NCBI GenBank assembly: GCA_002378005.1
Contig: DFQY01000036.1
Span: 26,725 to 90,724, forward strand
Direction: 5' to 3'
Source of the DNA: Flavobacteriales bacterium UBA3477
GTDB taxonomy: Bacteria > Bacteroidota > Bacteroidia > Flavobacteriales > Schleiferiaceae
DNA length: 64,000 nt
Shown piece by piece: positions 9,186 through 16,850 of this stretch. The notes below the pieces were generated by a model. It searched no databases. It had not been told where the DNA came from and saw only the letters and a list, made by a program, of their open reading frames with translations. The position numbers and the translations under genes are program-made. The number at the start of each line of letters is the position of its first letter. Positions within the stretch are counted from its first letter, which is position 1.

Positions 9186-9733
9186 CAATAATAGGGTTGC
9201 ATGAATAGATAGACCATGACACCCGTCGAGGCGACGTACAACCAGACAGGATAAGCGAATTTCACCACCTTCTTGTGGCGCTCAATGTTATTCGTCCAAC
9301 CACGGTAGATACTCAGCAATGCCAATGGTATTACAGGCACACTCAAGATGATGTGCGAAATCAAGATGAAGAAATACACCATGCGAATGGTACCTTCACC
9401 GCCAAAACGAGCACTTTCATGAGTCATGTGGTAGATGACATATGAAATCAAAAAGACGCTACTCAAGACGAATGCTGATAACATAAACGTTCGGTGAATA
9501 CTGATCATTTTGTTTTTAATTGCGATACCCGCAAAAATCAATAACACAAAGGTGCTTCCGTTCAATACGGCATGAAACAATGGCAAGCTGCTGAGCTGGC
9601 TGTTTTCTTCAATGCCTATGGCAGCCTTCCAAGAAGCCGGCATGATCATCAATAATGCAATAGCCACAGGAATAAGAACACTCACAATAGTGATGGTTCT
9701 CATGATTGTTTTTTCCGAGTTCGTATTACTCAT
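9185..9733 (-). CDS. DUF420 family membrane protein
   Basis: 182 aa with about five hydrophobic helices and conserved-looking histidines in or near the membrane (for example 'SIHRTFMLSAF', 'YHMTHES', 'HIILSVPV'). This matches DUF420 proteins (YozB/CtaM-like), which occur with cytochrome oxidase genes and are implicated in oxidase maturation. It overlaps the SCO gene by 8 bp upstream and the CxxC protein gene by 1 nt downstream, so the three are probably one translational unit. The oxidase-assembly role is from the family and the context; the sequence itself shows only the membrane topology. Confidence 0.88.
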   Translation of the reverse strand: MSNTNSEKTIMRTITIVSVLIPVAIALLMIMPASWKAAIGIEENSQLSSLPLFHAVLNGSTFVLLIFAGIAIKNKMISIHRTFMLSAFVLSSVFLISYVIYHMTHESARFGGEGTIRMVYFFILISHIILSVPVIPLALLSIYRGWTNNIERHKKVVKFAYPVWLYVASTGVMVYLFMQPYY

Positions 9734-10445
9734 CTTTTGCGTTGTGTTTGTCGCGTTCGTATTCCGCGATTAATACTTTAATATCATCTTCTAGATCATT
9801 GAGTTGGGTTACCTCCAAAACATCATAAGAACCCACAATGTTCCCGAGGTCATCCTTACGGCTTCTTATATGCCCGTCCCAATCTACCAATATAGCACTA
9901 GTACTATGCAAAAATCCACCCTCTGCCGTTTGATCCTCAAAGGCATTCAAATAGACTCCTTTGGCCAAATCGTAGATGGCCCCTTGATGACCTGTTAAGA
10001 ACGTCCATTTAGACGTGCTGTAATTACGCTCTTGTTGGTACTGCTTGAGCTTCACAGGTGTATCTTTTGTCGGATCTACGGTGATGCTGACCAATTTGAA
10101 TTGGTCATACCCCCTAAACCTTTTCTCAATTTCGTTTAAATGGAAATTCATCGCAGGACAGATGGTCGGGCAGGTCGCAAAGAAGAAACTCAACACATAG
10201 ATGTTAGAATCCAACGATGCCCGATTCACGAGACTACTATCCACATCAAACAGCTCAAAATTTGGAATGCGGTAGGCAACAGTATCAAACTCGCCATCTA
10301 ACTCCACTACTTCTTCCGGACCTACATAATCAAGCGTTTGGAAAAACACCTCACTTTGGCCGTAGACAAAAAAGAGATAAAGCAACGCGGGCAGCACTAA
10401 TACACTGATTAGTACTGCCCGGTTGAATAAGGATTTATTCGCCAT
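9726..10445 (-). CDS. SCO1/SenC family copper chaperone for cytochrome oxidase
   Basis: 239 aa. A single N-terminal anchor (~10-28) is followed by a thioredoxin-like domain with the SCO copper site: FFATCPTICPAM (Cys-x3-Cys) and the distal His in 'GGFLHSTSAI'. SCO proteins deliver copper to, or reduce, the CuA site of subunit II on the outer face of the inner membrane. The start ATG overlaps the stop of the subunit IV gene (TAATG). All three metal ligands are present, so the protein should be competent for copper binding. Confidence 0.95.
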   Translation of the reverse strand: MANKSLFNRAVLISVLVLPALLYLFFVYGQSEVFFQTLDYVGPEEVVELDGEFDTVAYRIPNFELFDVDSSLVNRASLDSNIYVLSFFFATCPTICPAMNFHLNEIEKRFRGYDQFKLVSITVDPTKDTPVKLKQYQQERNYSTSKWTFLTGHQGAIYDLAKGVYLNAFEDQTAEGGFLHSTSAILVDWDGHIRSRKDDLGNIVGSYDVLEVTQLNDLEDDIKVLIAEYERDKHNAKDE

Positions 10446-10753
10446 TACTGAAACAAGTATGAGCCTTCAGTCAGTAAGATAAATGTCAAATACGGAATAA
10501 GAATAAGCGTTGGCAAGTACAATACATACTTCATCGCTTTGTTCTCAAACTTAACGTGCATGAATACCTGAACAATGTACGCCGCCTTAACAATGGTCAA
10601 GATGATGAACACGTAGTTCAAGATAGCAGTACCGAACAATTGAGTCAACATAATTTCAGGTTTGATAATACCTAAAACAACCTCAACTGTTGTGATAATC
10701 AATAGGATCCAGAAAATCTTCCAAATCCACCAAGTTCCTTTATGATCTGCCAT
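10445..10753 (-). CDS. Cytochrome c oxidase subunit IV family protein
   Basis: 102 aa with three transmembrane helices, the usual layout for bacterial subunit IV (CtaF/CoxD-like). 'WWIWKIFWILLIITTVEVVLG' marks the first helix, and 'YIVQVFMHVKFENKAMK' lies between the second and third. It is a small structural subunit of the aa3 oxidase. It starts 12 bp after the larger subunit III gene and is coupled to SCO downstream. Confidence 0.88.
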   Translation of the reverse strand: MADHKGTWWIWKIFWILLIITTVEVVLGIIKPEIMLTQLFGTAILNYVFIILTIVKAAYIVQVFMHVKFENKAMKYVLYLPTLILIPYLTFILLTEGSYLFQ

Positions 10754-10765
10754 GACGGTATGCTT

Positions 10766-11683
10766 TTAGACTAGATAGAAGAATGTAAATACGAATACCC
10801 AAACAAGGTCAACGAAGTGCCAATACAAACCGACCTTCTCTACCATGCGGTAGTGACCTCTACGTTCATAGGTTCCCAACAAAATGTTGTAGAAAATCAC
10901 AAAATTGATCACAACTCCAGAGAATACGTGGAAACCGTGGAAACCAGTGATAAAGAAGAAGAAGTTCGCAAACTGCTTGCGACCGTACTCATTGTGGGTC
11001 ATGTTGGCACCTTGTACGATATCGCCCTGCTCTAAGAAATTCACTGAAGCAACATGGTCAAATTTCTCACCTGCCTTTCCTGGTTCTTGAAGATAGTAGG
11101 CTTCATTCGCTTTCAAAGCAGCCAACACCTCGGCTTTAGTAAAAGTCTCACCGTGGTTACTAGCGTGGCCATTTTCCATTCCGTGTACCAGTTGGCTGAA
11201 ACTCAAACGCTCACCTTCTTCGTTGTATACGTGTAGAATTTCTGCGTGATCTGTTTCGACGGCACCGCTATCACCTGATATGAAGTGGTACCACTCCCAT
11301 GCTTGAGAACCAACGAAAATCAAACCTCCAATGATGGTCCACAGCATCCAGTTTGTCACTGCGCCACGGTTCATTTTTTCACCTGCATTTACAGCCAAAA
11401 CCATCGTCACAGAAGACATGATCAAAATGAATGTCATCAATGCGACGTAAAGCAATGGTTGATCGCCTTCGATACCCGGAAAGTGTGTAAACACGTTCTC
11501 AGCGATAGGCCAAGTTTTTTCATACTTGAAACGCATCAAACCATAAGCAGTCAAAAATCCTGAGAAGGTTAATGCATCAGAAAGCAGGAAAAACCACATC
11601 ATTAGTTTACCATAGCGAGCACCTAGAGGTCTAGAGGCACCGCCCCAGTGGTTTTCATCCTTCATTTCAGCGGTTGAAGCCAT
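10766..11683 (-). CDS. ctaE: Cytochrome c oxidase subunit III (large form)
   Basis: 305 aa. Seven-helix subunit III pattern, starting 'GKLMMWFFLLSDALTFSGF' and ending 'YWHFVDLVWVFVFTFFYLV'. A soluble insert of about 95 residues, rich in Glu and His, lies between helices in the middle of the protein (~125-215); a similar insert is usual for this form in Bacteroidota. Subunit III stabilises the oxidase core and proton uptake. It is co-directional with a second, shorter subunit III paralogue upstream (29 bp gap). Confidence 0.93.
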   Translation of the reverse strand: MASTAEMKDENHWGGASRPLGARYGKLMMWFFLLSDALTFSGFLTAYGLMRFKYEKTWPIAENVFTHFPGIEGDQPLLYVALMTFILIMSSVTMVLAVNAGEKMNRGAVTNWMLWTIIGGLIFVGSQAWEWYHFISGDSGAVETDHAEILHVYNEEGERLSFSQLVHGMENGHASNHGETFTKAEVLAALKANEAYYLQEPGKAGEKFDHVASVNFLEQGDIVQGANMTHNEYGRKQFANFFFFITGFHGFHVFSGVVINFVIFYNILLGTYERRGHYRMVEKVGLYWHFVDLVWVFVFTFFYLV

Positions 11684-11712
11684 AATGGATAGTTTTCAAA
11701 GTTTGAGCAAAT

Positions 11713-12291
11713 TTAACGCATAACGCTTAAAAAGACATACAAATACACCCACAATAGGTCTACGAAATGCCAATAAATAGCAGTGAGGTCCACACCATGG
11801 TAATCCTCAATAGTATAACGTCCTCTTAATGAGCGAATAAGTGTTCTAATCAACGCAATAATTCCACCTAGAACGTGCGCTGCGTGGAAGATGAAAATGG
11901 CATAAACCCAAGAGCCGGATGGGTGCGATTGCGCACCAGCGAAAATGATGTTCTCCGCCATTAATTGGCTCCAAGCCTGTGCTTGTAACCACATAAATAG
12001 TAGCCCTAATATCAATACTGTCGCTAATGAAGGGGTTAAGATTTTTGCATTTCCCTTGCTGAAGGCACGCTTGCCCCACCAAAAAATGGCTGAGGATAAG
12101 AGCATCACAATTGTGCTGTACATGAAAGCTGGCGGCAACGCGAATGTGATCCATTGCTCATTCGCGACCAAGGTAGTACGGCTCACGACGTATCCTGAGG
12201 TCATACCCGCAAAGGCCATAATAATGCTCCCAATGCCTATCCACAATAGCGGCTTTGAAGCTCTTTTTCTTTGTTGTTGAAGCGTTTCCAT
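11713..12291 (-). CDS. Cytochrome c oxidase subunit III paralogue (short form)
   Basis: 192 aa, lacking the central insert of its neighbour. Five hydrophobic helices, with 'IFIFHAAHVLGGIIAL' and the terminal 'AIYWHFVDLLWVYLYVFL' shared with subunit III proteins. It is coupled to cyoE through a TAATG overlap. Paired long and short subunit III genes are common in this phylum. Whether both enter one complex cannot be seen here. Confidence 0.9.
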   Translation of the reverse strand: METLQQQRKRASKPLLWIGIGSIIMAFAGMTSGYVVSRTTLVANEQWITFALPPAFMYSTIVMLLSSAIFWWGKRAFSKGNAKILTPSLATVLILGLLFMWLQAQAWSQLMAENIIFAGAQSHPSGSWVYAIFIFHAAHVLGGIIALIRTLIRSLRGRYTIEDYHGVDLTAIYWHFVDLLWVYLYVFLSVMR

Positions 12292-13187
12292 TAAATAAAT
12301 CGGTCAATGATATAAATGATCTGCATTCCAGTGAGATAACCAATGCTACTGAACATTAGTTTTCGGGCCACCTTATCTTCTCCGTCGTTCAGCAGGACAA
12401 AAGCTTGACGCAACACCCACAGTCCAAGCGCTCCAACCAGTGCGGCGCCCACAGGCGACAAGGTCAATTCACCAGTAATGCCGAAGGCCGGCAATACCCC
12501 AACGGCAATCATCCAAAGGGTATAGACTATGATGAACAGTTGCGAACTGCGGTCCTTATGTCTCGATGGGAGGAGGTAATATCCTGCTTTGGCGTAATCA
12601 TCATAGGAGAACCAAGCGATGGCCCAGAAATGAGGGAATTGCCAGAAAAACTGCTGTGCGAAAAGCGTACCCGTTTCAATATCAAAATCATTTCGAGCCG
12701 CAACCCAACCGAGCATATATGGAATAGCTCCTGGGAAGGCCCCCACGAACACCGCCATGGGCGTTCTAGCTTTTAACGGCGTATAAACCACAGCGTAGAG
12801 GACTACACTCAATGCACCAAAATACGCCGTCATTGGATTGATGTAATACAAAGCAATGAGGCCGACCAACAATAACACCAATGAAACCATCCAAGCCTGA
12901 CGCATACTCAAAGTACCCAGTGGCAAAGGACGATTCCTCGTGCGATTCATCAATGCATCACGGTCCTTCTCATACATTTGGTTCAACGCATTCGAGGCCG
13001 CTACAACAGTAATTCCACCAATGATTAGGAGAATGAAGTGGGTCCAATTAAATGTGGTAAAACCTAGAATATACCCCGCTACCGAAGAAAACACTACTGA
13101 GGTGCTCAAGCGAAGTTTGCCAAGGCGAATGACCTCCTTGATAAAGGAAGCCTGTACAGATGTGGTGAGTGTATTAGGGGACATCAT
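12291..13187 (-). CDS. cyoE: Protoheme IX farnesyltransferase (heme O synthase)
   Basis: 298 aa from the first of two tandem ATGs (13187 and 13184); the frame stays open to a TTG at 13196, which is not needed. It transfers a farnesyl group to heme B to make heme O, the precursor of heme A for the aa3 oxidase, in the inner membrane. The UbiA-type Asp-rich motif is present as 'NALNQMYEKDRDALMNRT', with a second conserved loop 'YDDYAKAGYYLL'. Nine or so hydrophobic helices are visible. It is the first gene of the subunit III/IV/SCO cluster. Confidence 0.95.
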   Translation of the reverse strand: MMSPNTLTTSVQASFIKEVIRLGKLRLSTSVVFSSVAGYILGFTTFNWTHFILLIIGGITVVAASNALNQMYEKDRDALMNRTRNRPLPLGTLSMRQAWMVSLVLLLVGLIALYYINPMTAYFGALSVVLYAVVYTPLKARTPMAVFVGAFPGAIPYMLGWVAARNDFDIETGTLFAQQFFWQFPHFWAIAWFSYDDYAKAGYYLLPSRHKDRSSQLFIIVYTLWMIAVGVLPAFGITGELTLSPVGAALVGALGLWVLRQAFVLLNDGEDKVARKLMFSSIGYLTGMQIIYIIDRFI

Positions 13188-13193
13188 GAGGTG

Positions 13194-13201
13194 CAAAGAT
13201 A
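13194..13201 (-). promoter_or_regulatory. Candidate -7 box for the cyoE operon, nearly leaderless
   Basis: On the minus strand this reads TATCTTTG, an exact TAnnTTTG match, ending only 6 nt before the cyoE ATG. Transcription would begin at or within a few bases of the start codon. No TTG is found at the -33 distance. Confidence 0.45.
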
Positions 13202-13227
13202 CTACCTGAAAAGGGAATCAGTAAGCA

Positions 13228-14025
13228 CTATAGCACGATAAAATGAGGGTTCAATAAGTTCTCTTTATTGTATTGTAGAGGGGTGCGCTCATCCCTTGTG
13301 ACCATCTGGAAACCAGCCGCTTCCACCACTGCCTGCCCTGCTGCGGTATCCCACTCCATAGTGGGTGCAAAACGTGGATATACATCCGCCAATCCTTCCG
13401 CGACCATGCACATTTTCAAGCTCGAGCCCTTACTAATTATTTCAACCGTTCCGTGCTTTTTACGGTATTGCTCTAAGAAATCTGAGGTCTCCTCGTTCAT
13501 GTGTGATCTGGAACCCACGGCTGTAAAAGGTCGATCCATAGCCACTGGTAACGCAATTCCTCCATCGAGGTCGCTTTGGGTCAATGTAGCACCCGCATCG
13601 AAGTGGTATTTCTTCGCTCCTTGGCCCACCACTCCTAAATATAATTCGCCGGTTACAGGAACATATACCGCTCCTAACACAGGGGAGCCATCCTCTACTA
13701 AAGCAACATTCACCGTGAACTCGCCATTGCGCTTGATGAATTCTTTGGTCCCGTCTAGGGGATCGACAATCCACATGGTACTAATGTCCTTACGGTCTGC
13801 GTATTCCATGTGCTTCCCTTCTTCACTCAACACCCAATAACTCGTCTTATTCAAGTGCTCCATGATGGCTGCATTGCTTTTCAAATCCGCTTGGGTCAAG
13901 GGGCTGTCGTCGCCCTTGATTTCTACTTGAGTTTCTTCGTTGTTATATACATCAAGAATGGAGGCGCCGCCGTCCAGCGCTGCTTGAGCAGCAATAAGCT
14001 TGTTTGTTTGGAGGTCTATAGACAT
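13228..14025 (-). CDS. cysQ: 3'(2'),5'-bisphosphate nucleotidase
   Basis: 265 aa, within the normal CysQ range. It removes the 3'-phosphate from PAP/PAPS, clearing the by-product of sulfate activation. Lithium-sensitive phosphatase motifs are present: the metal-binding Glu pair in 'VLSEEGKH', 'WIVDPLDGTKEFIKR' and, near the C-terminus, 'PTMEWDTAAGQAVVEAAG'. Cytoplasmic. Its start codon lies only 15 nt beyond the T-run of the terminator that follows the upstream tonB gene, so its expression depends on read-through or on a promoter overlapping that terminator. Confidence 0.95.
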   Translation of the reverse strand: MSIDLQTNKLIAAQAALDGGASILDVYNNEETQVEIKGDDSPLTQADLKSNAAIMEHLNKTSYWVLSEEGKHMEYADRKDISTMWIVDPLDGTKEFIKRNGEFTVNVALVEDGSPVLGAVYVPVTGELYLGVVGQGAKKYHFDAGATLTQSDLDGGIALPVAMDRPFTAVGSRSHMNEETSDFLEQYRKKHGTVEIISKGSSLKMCMVAEGLADVYPRFAPTMEWDTAAGQAVVEAAGFQMVTRDERTPLQYNKENLLNPHFIVL

Positions 14026-14040
14026 GATGGACTATGTTCT

Positions 14041-14066
14041 AAAAACAAAACCCGGGCAACGCCCGG
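14041..14066 (-). terminator. Intrinsic terminator after tonB, just before cysQ
   Basis: A perfect 7-bp GC-only stem (14050-14056 with 14060-14066, loop of 3 nt) is followed on the minus strand by TTTTGTTTT. It lies 22 nt after the tonB stop and 15 nt before the cysQ ATG. Confidence 0.8.
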
Positions 14067-14087
14067 GCTCTGAAGTAATTCTCTTGA

Positions 14088-14792
14088 TTATTGCAATCTC
14101 GCGTTGATCGGCACGGTGTACTGCATACGTACAGGCTTACCACGCTGTTTTGCCGGAGTAAACTTAGGCAGCAACTTGATCACACGGATGGCCTCATCAT
14201 CGATAAGCTTGTCCACACCACGTGCGATAGTTACATTGCTCACTTTACCGTTTTTCTCAATAACGAAGTTCACATACACCTTCCCTTGGATACCCATTTG
14301 ACGGGCCAATTCTGGAAAGTCAAACTCTTTACCGATGTGCTTCATGATGTTTTGGTTGAAACACATAAACCTCTCATCTTCAGTGGCCATTTTTTCACAA
14401 CCTGGATAGATAGGCTTGTTCTCAACAACCGCGAAGTTGAAGATCTCATCTTCTTCTTCTACGACCTCGACAATTTCAATGATATCTCTTTCATCTGTTT
14501 CCGTAGATTCAAATTCGACCTCTTCAATCTCCAAATCATCTTCCACAATCTGAATTACCTCAGGTGGTGCAGGAGGTGGAGGTGGAGGTGGCGGAGGTGG
14601 CGTACGGTTAGTAATGATGGCGATTTCATCTTCATCATCGTATGACATTTTACCCAAATCACCAGGGCCGCTTTCGTATGACTTAAGCTCTAAAAAGAAC
14701 AAAGTCATAGCAAGCGAAGCAGTCAAACCGATCAATAAGAAGAGACTCTTCTTATTTTCCGCATCTGCTTTTGTTGTCTTTCTTGTTTTCAT
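14088..14792 (-). CDS. tonB: Energy transducer TonB
   Basis: 234 aa. Short basic N-terminus (MKTRKTTK), one transmembrane helix (~15-33), then a periplasmic linker with a run of ten prolines (~65-74) followed by an acidic Glu/Asp-rich stretch, and a C-terminal TonB domain (~140-234) with 'GIQGKVYVNFVIEKNGKVSN' and 'RGKPVRMQYTVPIN'. A cysteine pair precedes the domain (YPGCE ... MCFNQN), shared with the two neighbouring paralogues. It transmits proton-motive force from ExbB/ExbD to outer-membrane receptors; neither exbBD nor receptors are in the window. A strong terminator follows. Confidence 0.93.
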   Translation of the reverse strand: MKTRKTTKADAENKKSLFLLIGLTASLAMTLFFLELKSYESGPGDLGKMSYDDEDEIAIITNRTPPPPPPPPPPAPPEVIQIVEDDLEIEEVEFESTETDERDIIEIVEVVEEEDEIFNFAVVENKPIYPGCEKMATEDERFMCFNQNIMKHIGKEFDFPELARQMGIQGKVYVNFVIEKNGKVSNVTIARGVDKLIDDEAIRVIKLLPKFTPAKQRGKPVRMQYTVPINARLQ

Positions 14793-14855
14793 GAACTCGG
14801 ACTATTGAGGCGCTAAAATAACTAAAAGTATCGGTCGCGCAATATCAAATTAGGG

Positions 14856-15275
14856 TCAATTACGGGTAAACATGACCGGTACAATCATGCTCACCGGAGC
14901 AGCCTCTCCAGCTACTGTCCCAGGACGTATTGGATCGGGAAGTGTACGCATCGCACGCAATGCTTCCTCTTTGGCCAAATCATCGTAGGAACGCAGGCTA
15001 TTGACCTCAGCCAAATGACCGGTAGCGTCGAATTTTAGCTCGACAAATACCTTTCCATTTTCCTTCAACCCTTCCGGCCATTGCAGCTCATTCATCAAAT
15101 GATTCATGACAAATCTGTTGAAGCAAACCTGTTGATCGTTTTGATTACCTTGAATGTGTGCACAAGTTTCGAACACTGGCAAGGTCTGTACAACAGAAAT
15201 ATGATCGGTAGACTGTGCCATAATGGGCAAAGACAATGATAAAAAAGCTGATGCTATAAGGGAACGGATCAACAT
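14856..15275 (-). CDS. Anchor-less TonB C-terminal-domain protein
   Basis: 139 aa. A cleavable signal peptide (ending LPIMAQ) replaces the membrane anchor and Pro-rich linker of TonB. The rest corresponds to the cysteine-pair segment (FETCAHI ... VCFNRF) and a compact TonB-like domain: 'WPEGLKENGKVFVELKFD', 'EEALRAMRTLPD'. It lies between two full TonB genes in the same orientation, and its ATG is 4 nt past the stop of the preceding one. The three are clearly paralogues. Free in the periplasm, it could not transduce energy itself. A regulatory, decoy or structural role is possible, and the function is unknown. Confidence 0.82.
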   Translation of the reverse strand: MLIRSLIASAFLSLSLPIMAQSTDHISVVQTLPVFETCAHIQGNQNDQQVCFNRFVMNHLMNELQWPEGLKENGKVFVELKFDATGHLAEVNSLRSYDDLAKEEALRAMRTLPDPIRPGTVAGEAAPVSMIVPVMFTRN

Positions 15276-15279
15276 GCGT

Positions 15280-15999
15280 TTAGAACTTTACATTAATGGG
15301 CAAAATGTAAGACATACGTACGGGCTTTCCATTCATTTTAGCAGGAGTGAATCGAGGCAGGGATTTTACCACACGTAATGCTTCTTCGCCAATGAGCTCG
15401 TCTTCGCCACGAACAATAGTAGCATTGCGTACTTGGCCATTCTTTTCGATGATAAATTCGACAAAAAGCTTTTCGCCACGGCTGAACTGAATCATGCGTT
15501 CGGTGACCTCGAAATTCGAAGATACGTAGGCCATTAATTGGCTATTCATACATGCATATCGCTCGTCGTTGGTCAACGCCTCTTCGCAACCTGCAAAGAC
15601 GGGCATACTCTCTACTTGCGTAAAAGTAAAAACCTCTATCGGATCCGGATCGACGATCAATTCCAAACCTTGATCTACGGTAGTCGCAGTCCACTCCGTT
15701 ACTAGATTTGGTAAGGTTGCATTGTTATCAATCACTGTAAACTCATCTGGATTGAACTTCGGCGTAGTCTTCGGCTTCGAAGGAGCCTCAGGTGCACGCA
15801 TGACTGTCACAGGTACAGTCCAATCAATTTCTTCCGTAAATCCACCATCATCACTGAAATCCGGCATCTCAGCTTGGGCAAAATTCATTTCGAAAGCAGT
15901 GTATACCGTCAACAAAGACAAGGACAGTCCGACCAAGAAAAACAATGGTCTTTTTGCTTCGAGCGTTGAGGGGTTAGGGTTGGCATTTCTCGTTTTCAT
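15280..15999 (-). CDS. Energy transducer TonB paralogue
   Basis: 239 aa from the ATG at 15999 (MKTRNANP), chosen because its basic start matches the other TonB; a GTG at 16023 would add eight residues. One transmembrane helix (~20-38), a periplasmic linker with modest proline content and no long poly-Pro run, the cysteine pair 'FAGCEEA ... ACMNSQ', and a TonB C-terminal domain with 'EKLFVEFIIEKNGQVRNATI' and 'GKPVRMSYILPINVKF'. Probably serves a different ExbBD set or receptor group from its neighbour. First of the three TonB-domain genes in transcription order. Confidence 0.9.
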   Translation of the reverse strand: MKTRNANPNPSTLEAKRPLFFLVGLSLSLLTVYTAFEMNFAQAEMPDFSDDGGFTEEIDWTVPVTVMRAPEAPSKPKTTPKFNPDEFTVIDNNATLPNLVTEWTATTVDQGLELIVDPDPIEVFTFTQVESMPVFAGCEEALTNDERYACMNSQLMAYVSSNFEVTERMIQFSRGEKLFVEFIIEKNGQVRNATIVRGEDELIGEEALRVVKSLPRFTPAKMNGKPVRMSYILPINVKF

Positions 16000-16040
16000 A
16001 ACCAAGTGATTTAAAGGGTTCACTTAGTCTACTCAAAAAA

Positions 16041-16418
16041 CTATGCCAAGAATTTGTGAAGGAATCGGCTCCCTACAATTGCAATGATTGCACCGCCGAT
16101 GTTGGCCAGCGCATCTAGGGCATCTGCGCTGCGGCCGTAAGACATCCAACCTTGCGCGAGTTCGATGCCGCCTCCAATAAGCACGGCAGTCACCCAATAA
16201 AAAGCCATCTTACGATGGCTCACCGGTTTTTGATAGCCTCTAGAAGTGCCGAAGTACAAGAGCACCACCCAAGTGAAATAGAGCACACCGTGTACCAATT
16301 TATCCGAGACATTCAATTCCCATCCGGGATCGAGGTCTTGAACCGGCGCGAGGCTCAGATAGATAATTAAAAAGCCCCATGCAAGTGCTGGGGCTCTATA
16401 TATCCAAGGATTGCGCAT
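16041..16418 (-). CDS. VanZ family membrane protein
   Basis: 125 aa with four hydrophobic helices and the VanZ-like 'DKLVHGVLYFTWVVLLYFG' and 'GGGIELAQGWM...RSADALDALANIGG' pattern. VanZ proteins confer low-level teicoplanin resistance in enterococci, but the role of this small form in Bacteroidota is unknown. It begins 4 nt after the gcvH stop. A terminator-like hairpin lies inside its first 16 codons (see separate entry). The order ruvA-sprA-gcvH-vanZ is familiar from other Flavobacteriia. Confidence 0.85.
   Translation of the reverse strand: MRNPWIYRAPALAWGFLIIYLSLAPVQDLDPGWELNVSDKLVHGVLYFTWVVLLYFGTSRGYQKPVSHRKMAFYWVTAVLIGGGIELAQGWMSYGRSADALDALANIGGAIIAIVGSRFLHKFLA
16369..16395 (-). terminator. 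Terminator-like hairpin inside the 5' end of vanZ
   Basis: On the minus strand a 7-bp stem (AGCCCCA/TGGGGCT, plus-strand arms 16373-16379 and 16389-16395, 9-nt loop) is followed by TTTTT. It lies 27 nt after the gcvH stop but within vanZ codons 8-17, so it could end most gcvH transcripts and attenuate vanZ. Confidence 0.5.
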
Positions 16419-16421
16419 GGC

Positions 16422-16805
16422 TTATCCAAGCATTGCTTCGTAGGCAGCGGCATCCATTAGGCCGTCTAATTCTGAAGCATCTGCAATTTTAATTTTCACC
16501 ATCCATCCGTCGCCATATGGGTCGTCATTGACAGATTCAGGAGCATCTTCCAACGCCTCATTGAATTCCAAGACTTCACCACTTACTGGTAAATACAGGT
16601 CTGATACAGTTTTCACTGCCTCTACAGAACCGAACACTTCGTCTTTATCCAGAGACTCGCCTTCTGTATCAACATCAACGAAAACGATATCACCAAGCTC
16701 GCCCGCAGCGAACGCTGTGATACCAACATAGGCTTCATCGCCTTCAACGCGGACCCACTCGTGGTCCTTTGAATACTTTAAGTTATCTGGAAACTGCATA
16801 TGCAT
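16422..16805 (-). CDS. gcvH: Glycine cleavage system H protein
   Basis: 127 aa (125 if the second ATG at 16799 is used, which would match many homologues that begin MxxP). The H protein carries the lipoyl arm that shuttles the aminomethyl group between the P, T and L proteins. The lipoylation site is visible as 'FGSVEAVKTVSDLYLPVSG', with the modified Lys in EAVK. 'YSKDHEWVRVEGDEAYVGIT' is the family's N-terminal signature. The P, T and L genes are not in the window. No glycine riboswitch fits the 45-bp gap upstream. Confidence 0.96.
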   Translation of the reverse strand: MHMQFPDNLKYSKDHEWVRVEGDEAYVGITAFAAGELGDIVFVDVDTEGESLDKDEVFGSVEAVKTVSDLYLPVSGEVLEFNEALEDAPESVNDDPYGDGWMVKIKIADASELDGLMDAAAYEAMLG

Positions 16806-16818
16806 TTGTTTTGGGTTC

Positions 16819-16826
16819 CAAATTTA
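16819..16826 (-). promoter_or_regulatory. Candidate -7 box for gcvH
   Basis: The minus strand reads TAAATTTG (exact TAnnTTTG) 13 nt before the first gcvH ATG, in the short gap after sprA. No -33 TTG at the usual spacing, so only the -7 box supports it. Confidence 0.4.
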
Positions 16827-16850
16827 AGTCCAATTTTATTCTCTTCTCCC

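Noticed and set aside
14564..14602. GGTGGA-rich microsatellite
   Set aside because: It encodes the poly-proline linker of TonB on the minus strand, a normal TonB feature.
16806..16850. Glycine riboswitch in front of gcvH
   Set aside because: The gap is only 45 bp and shows no conserved aptamer elements.
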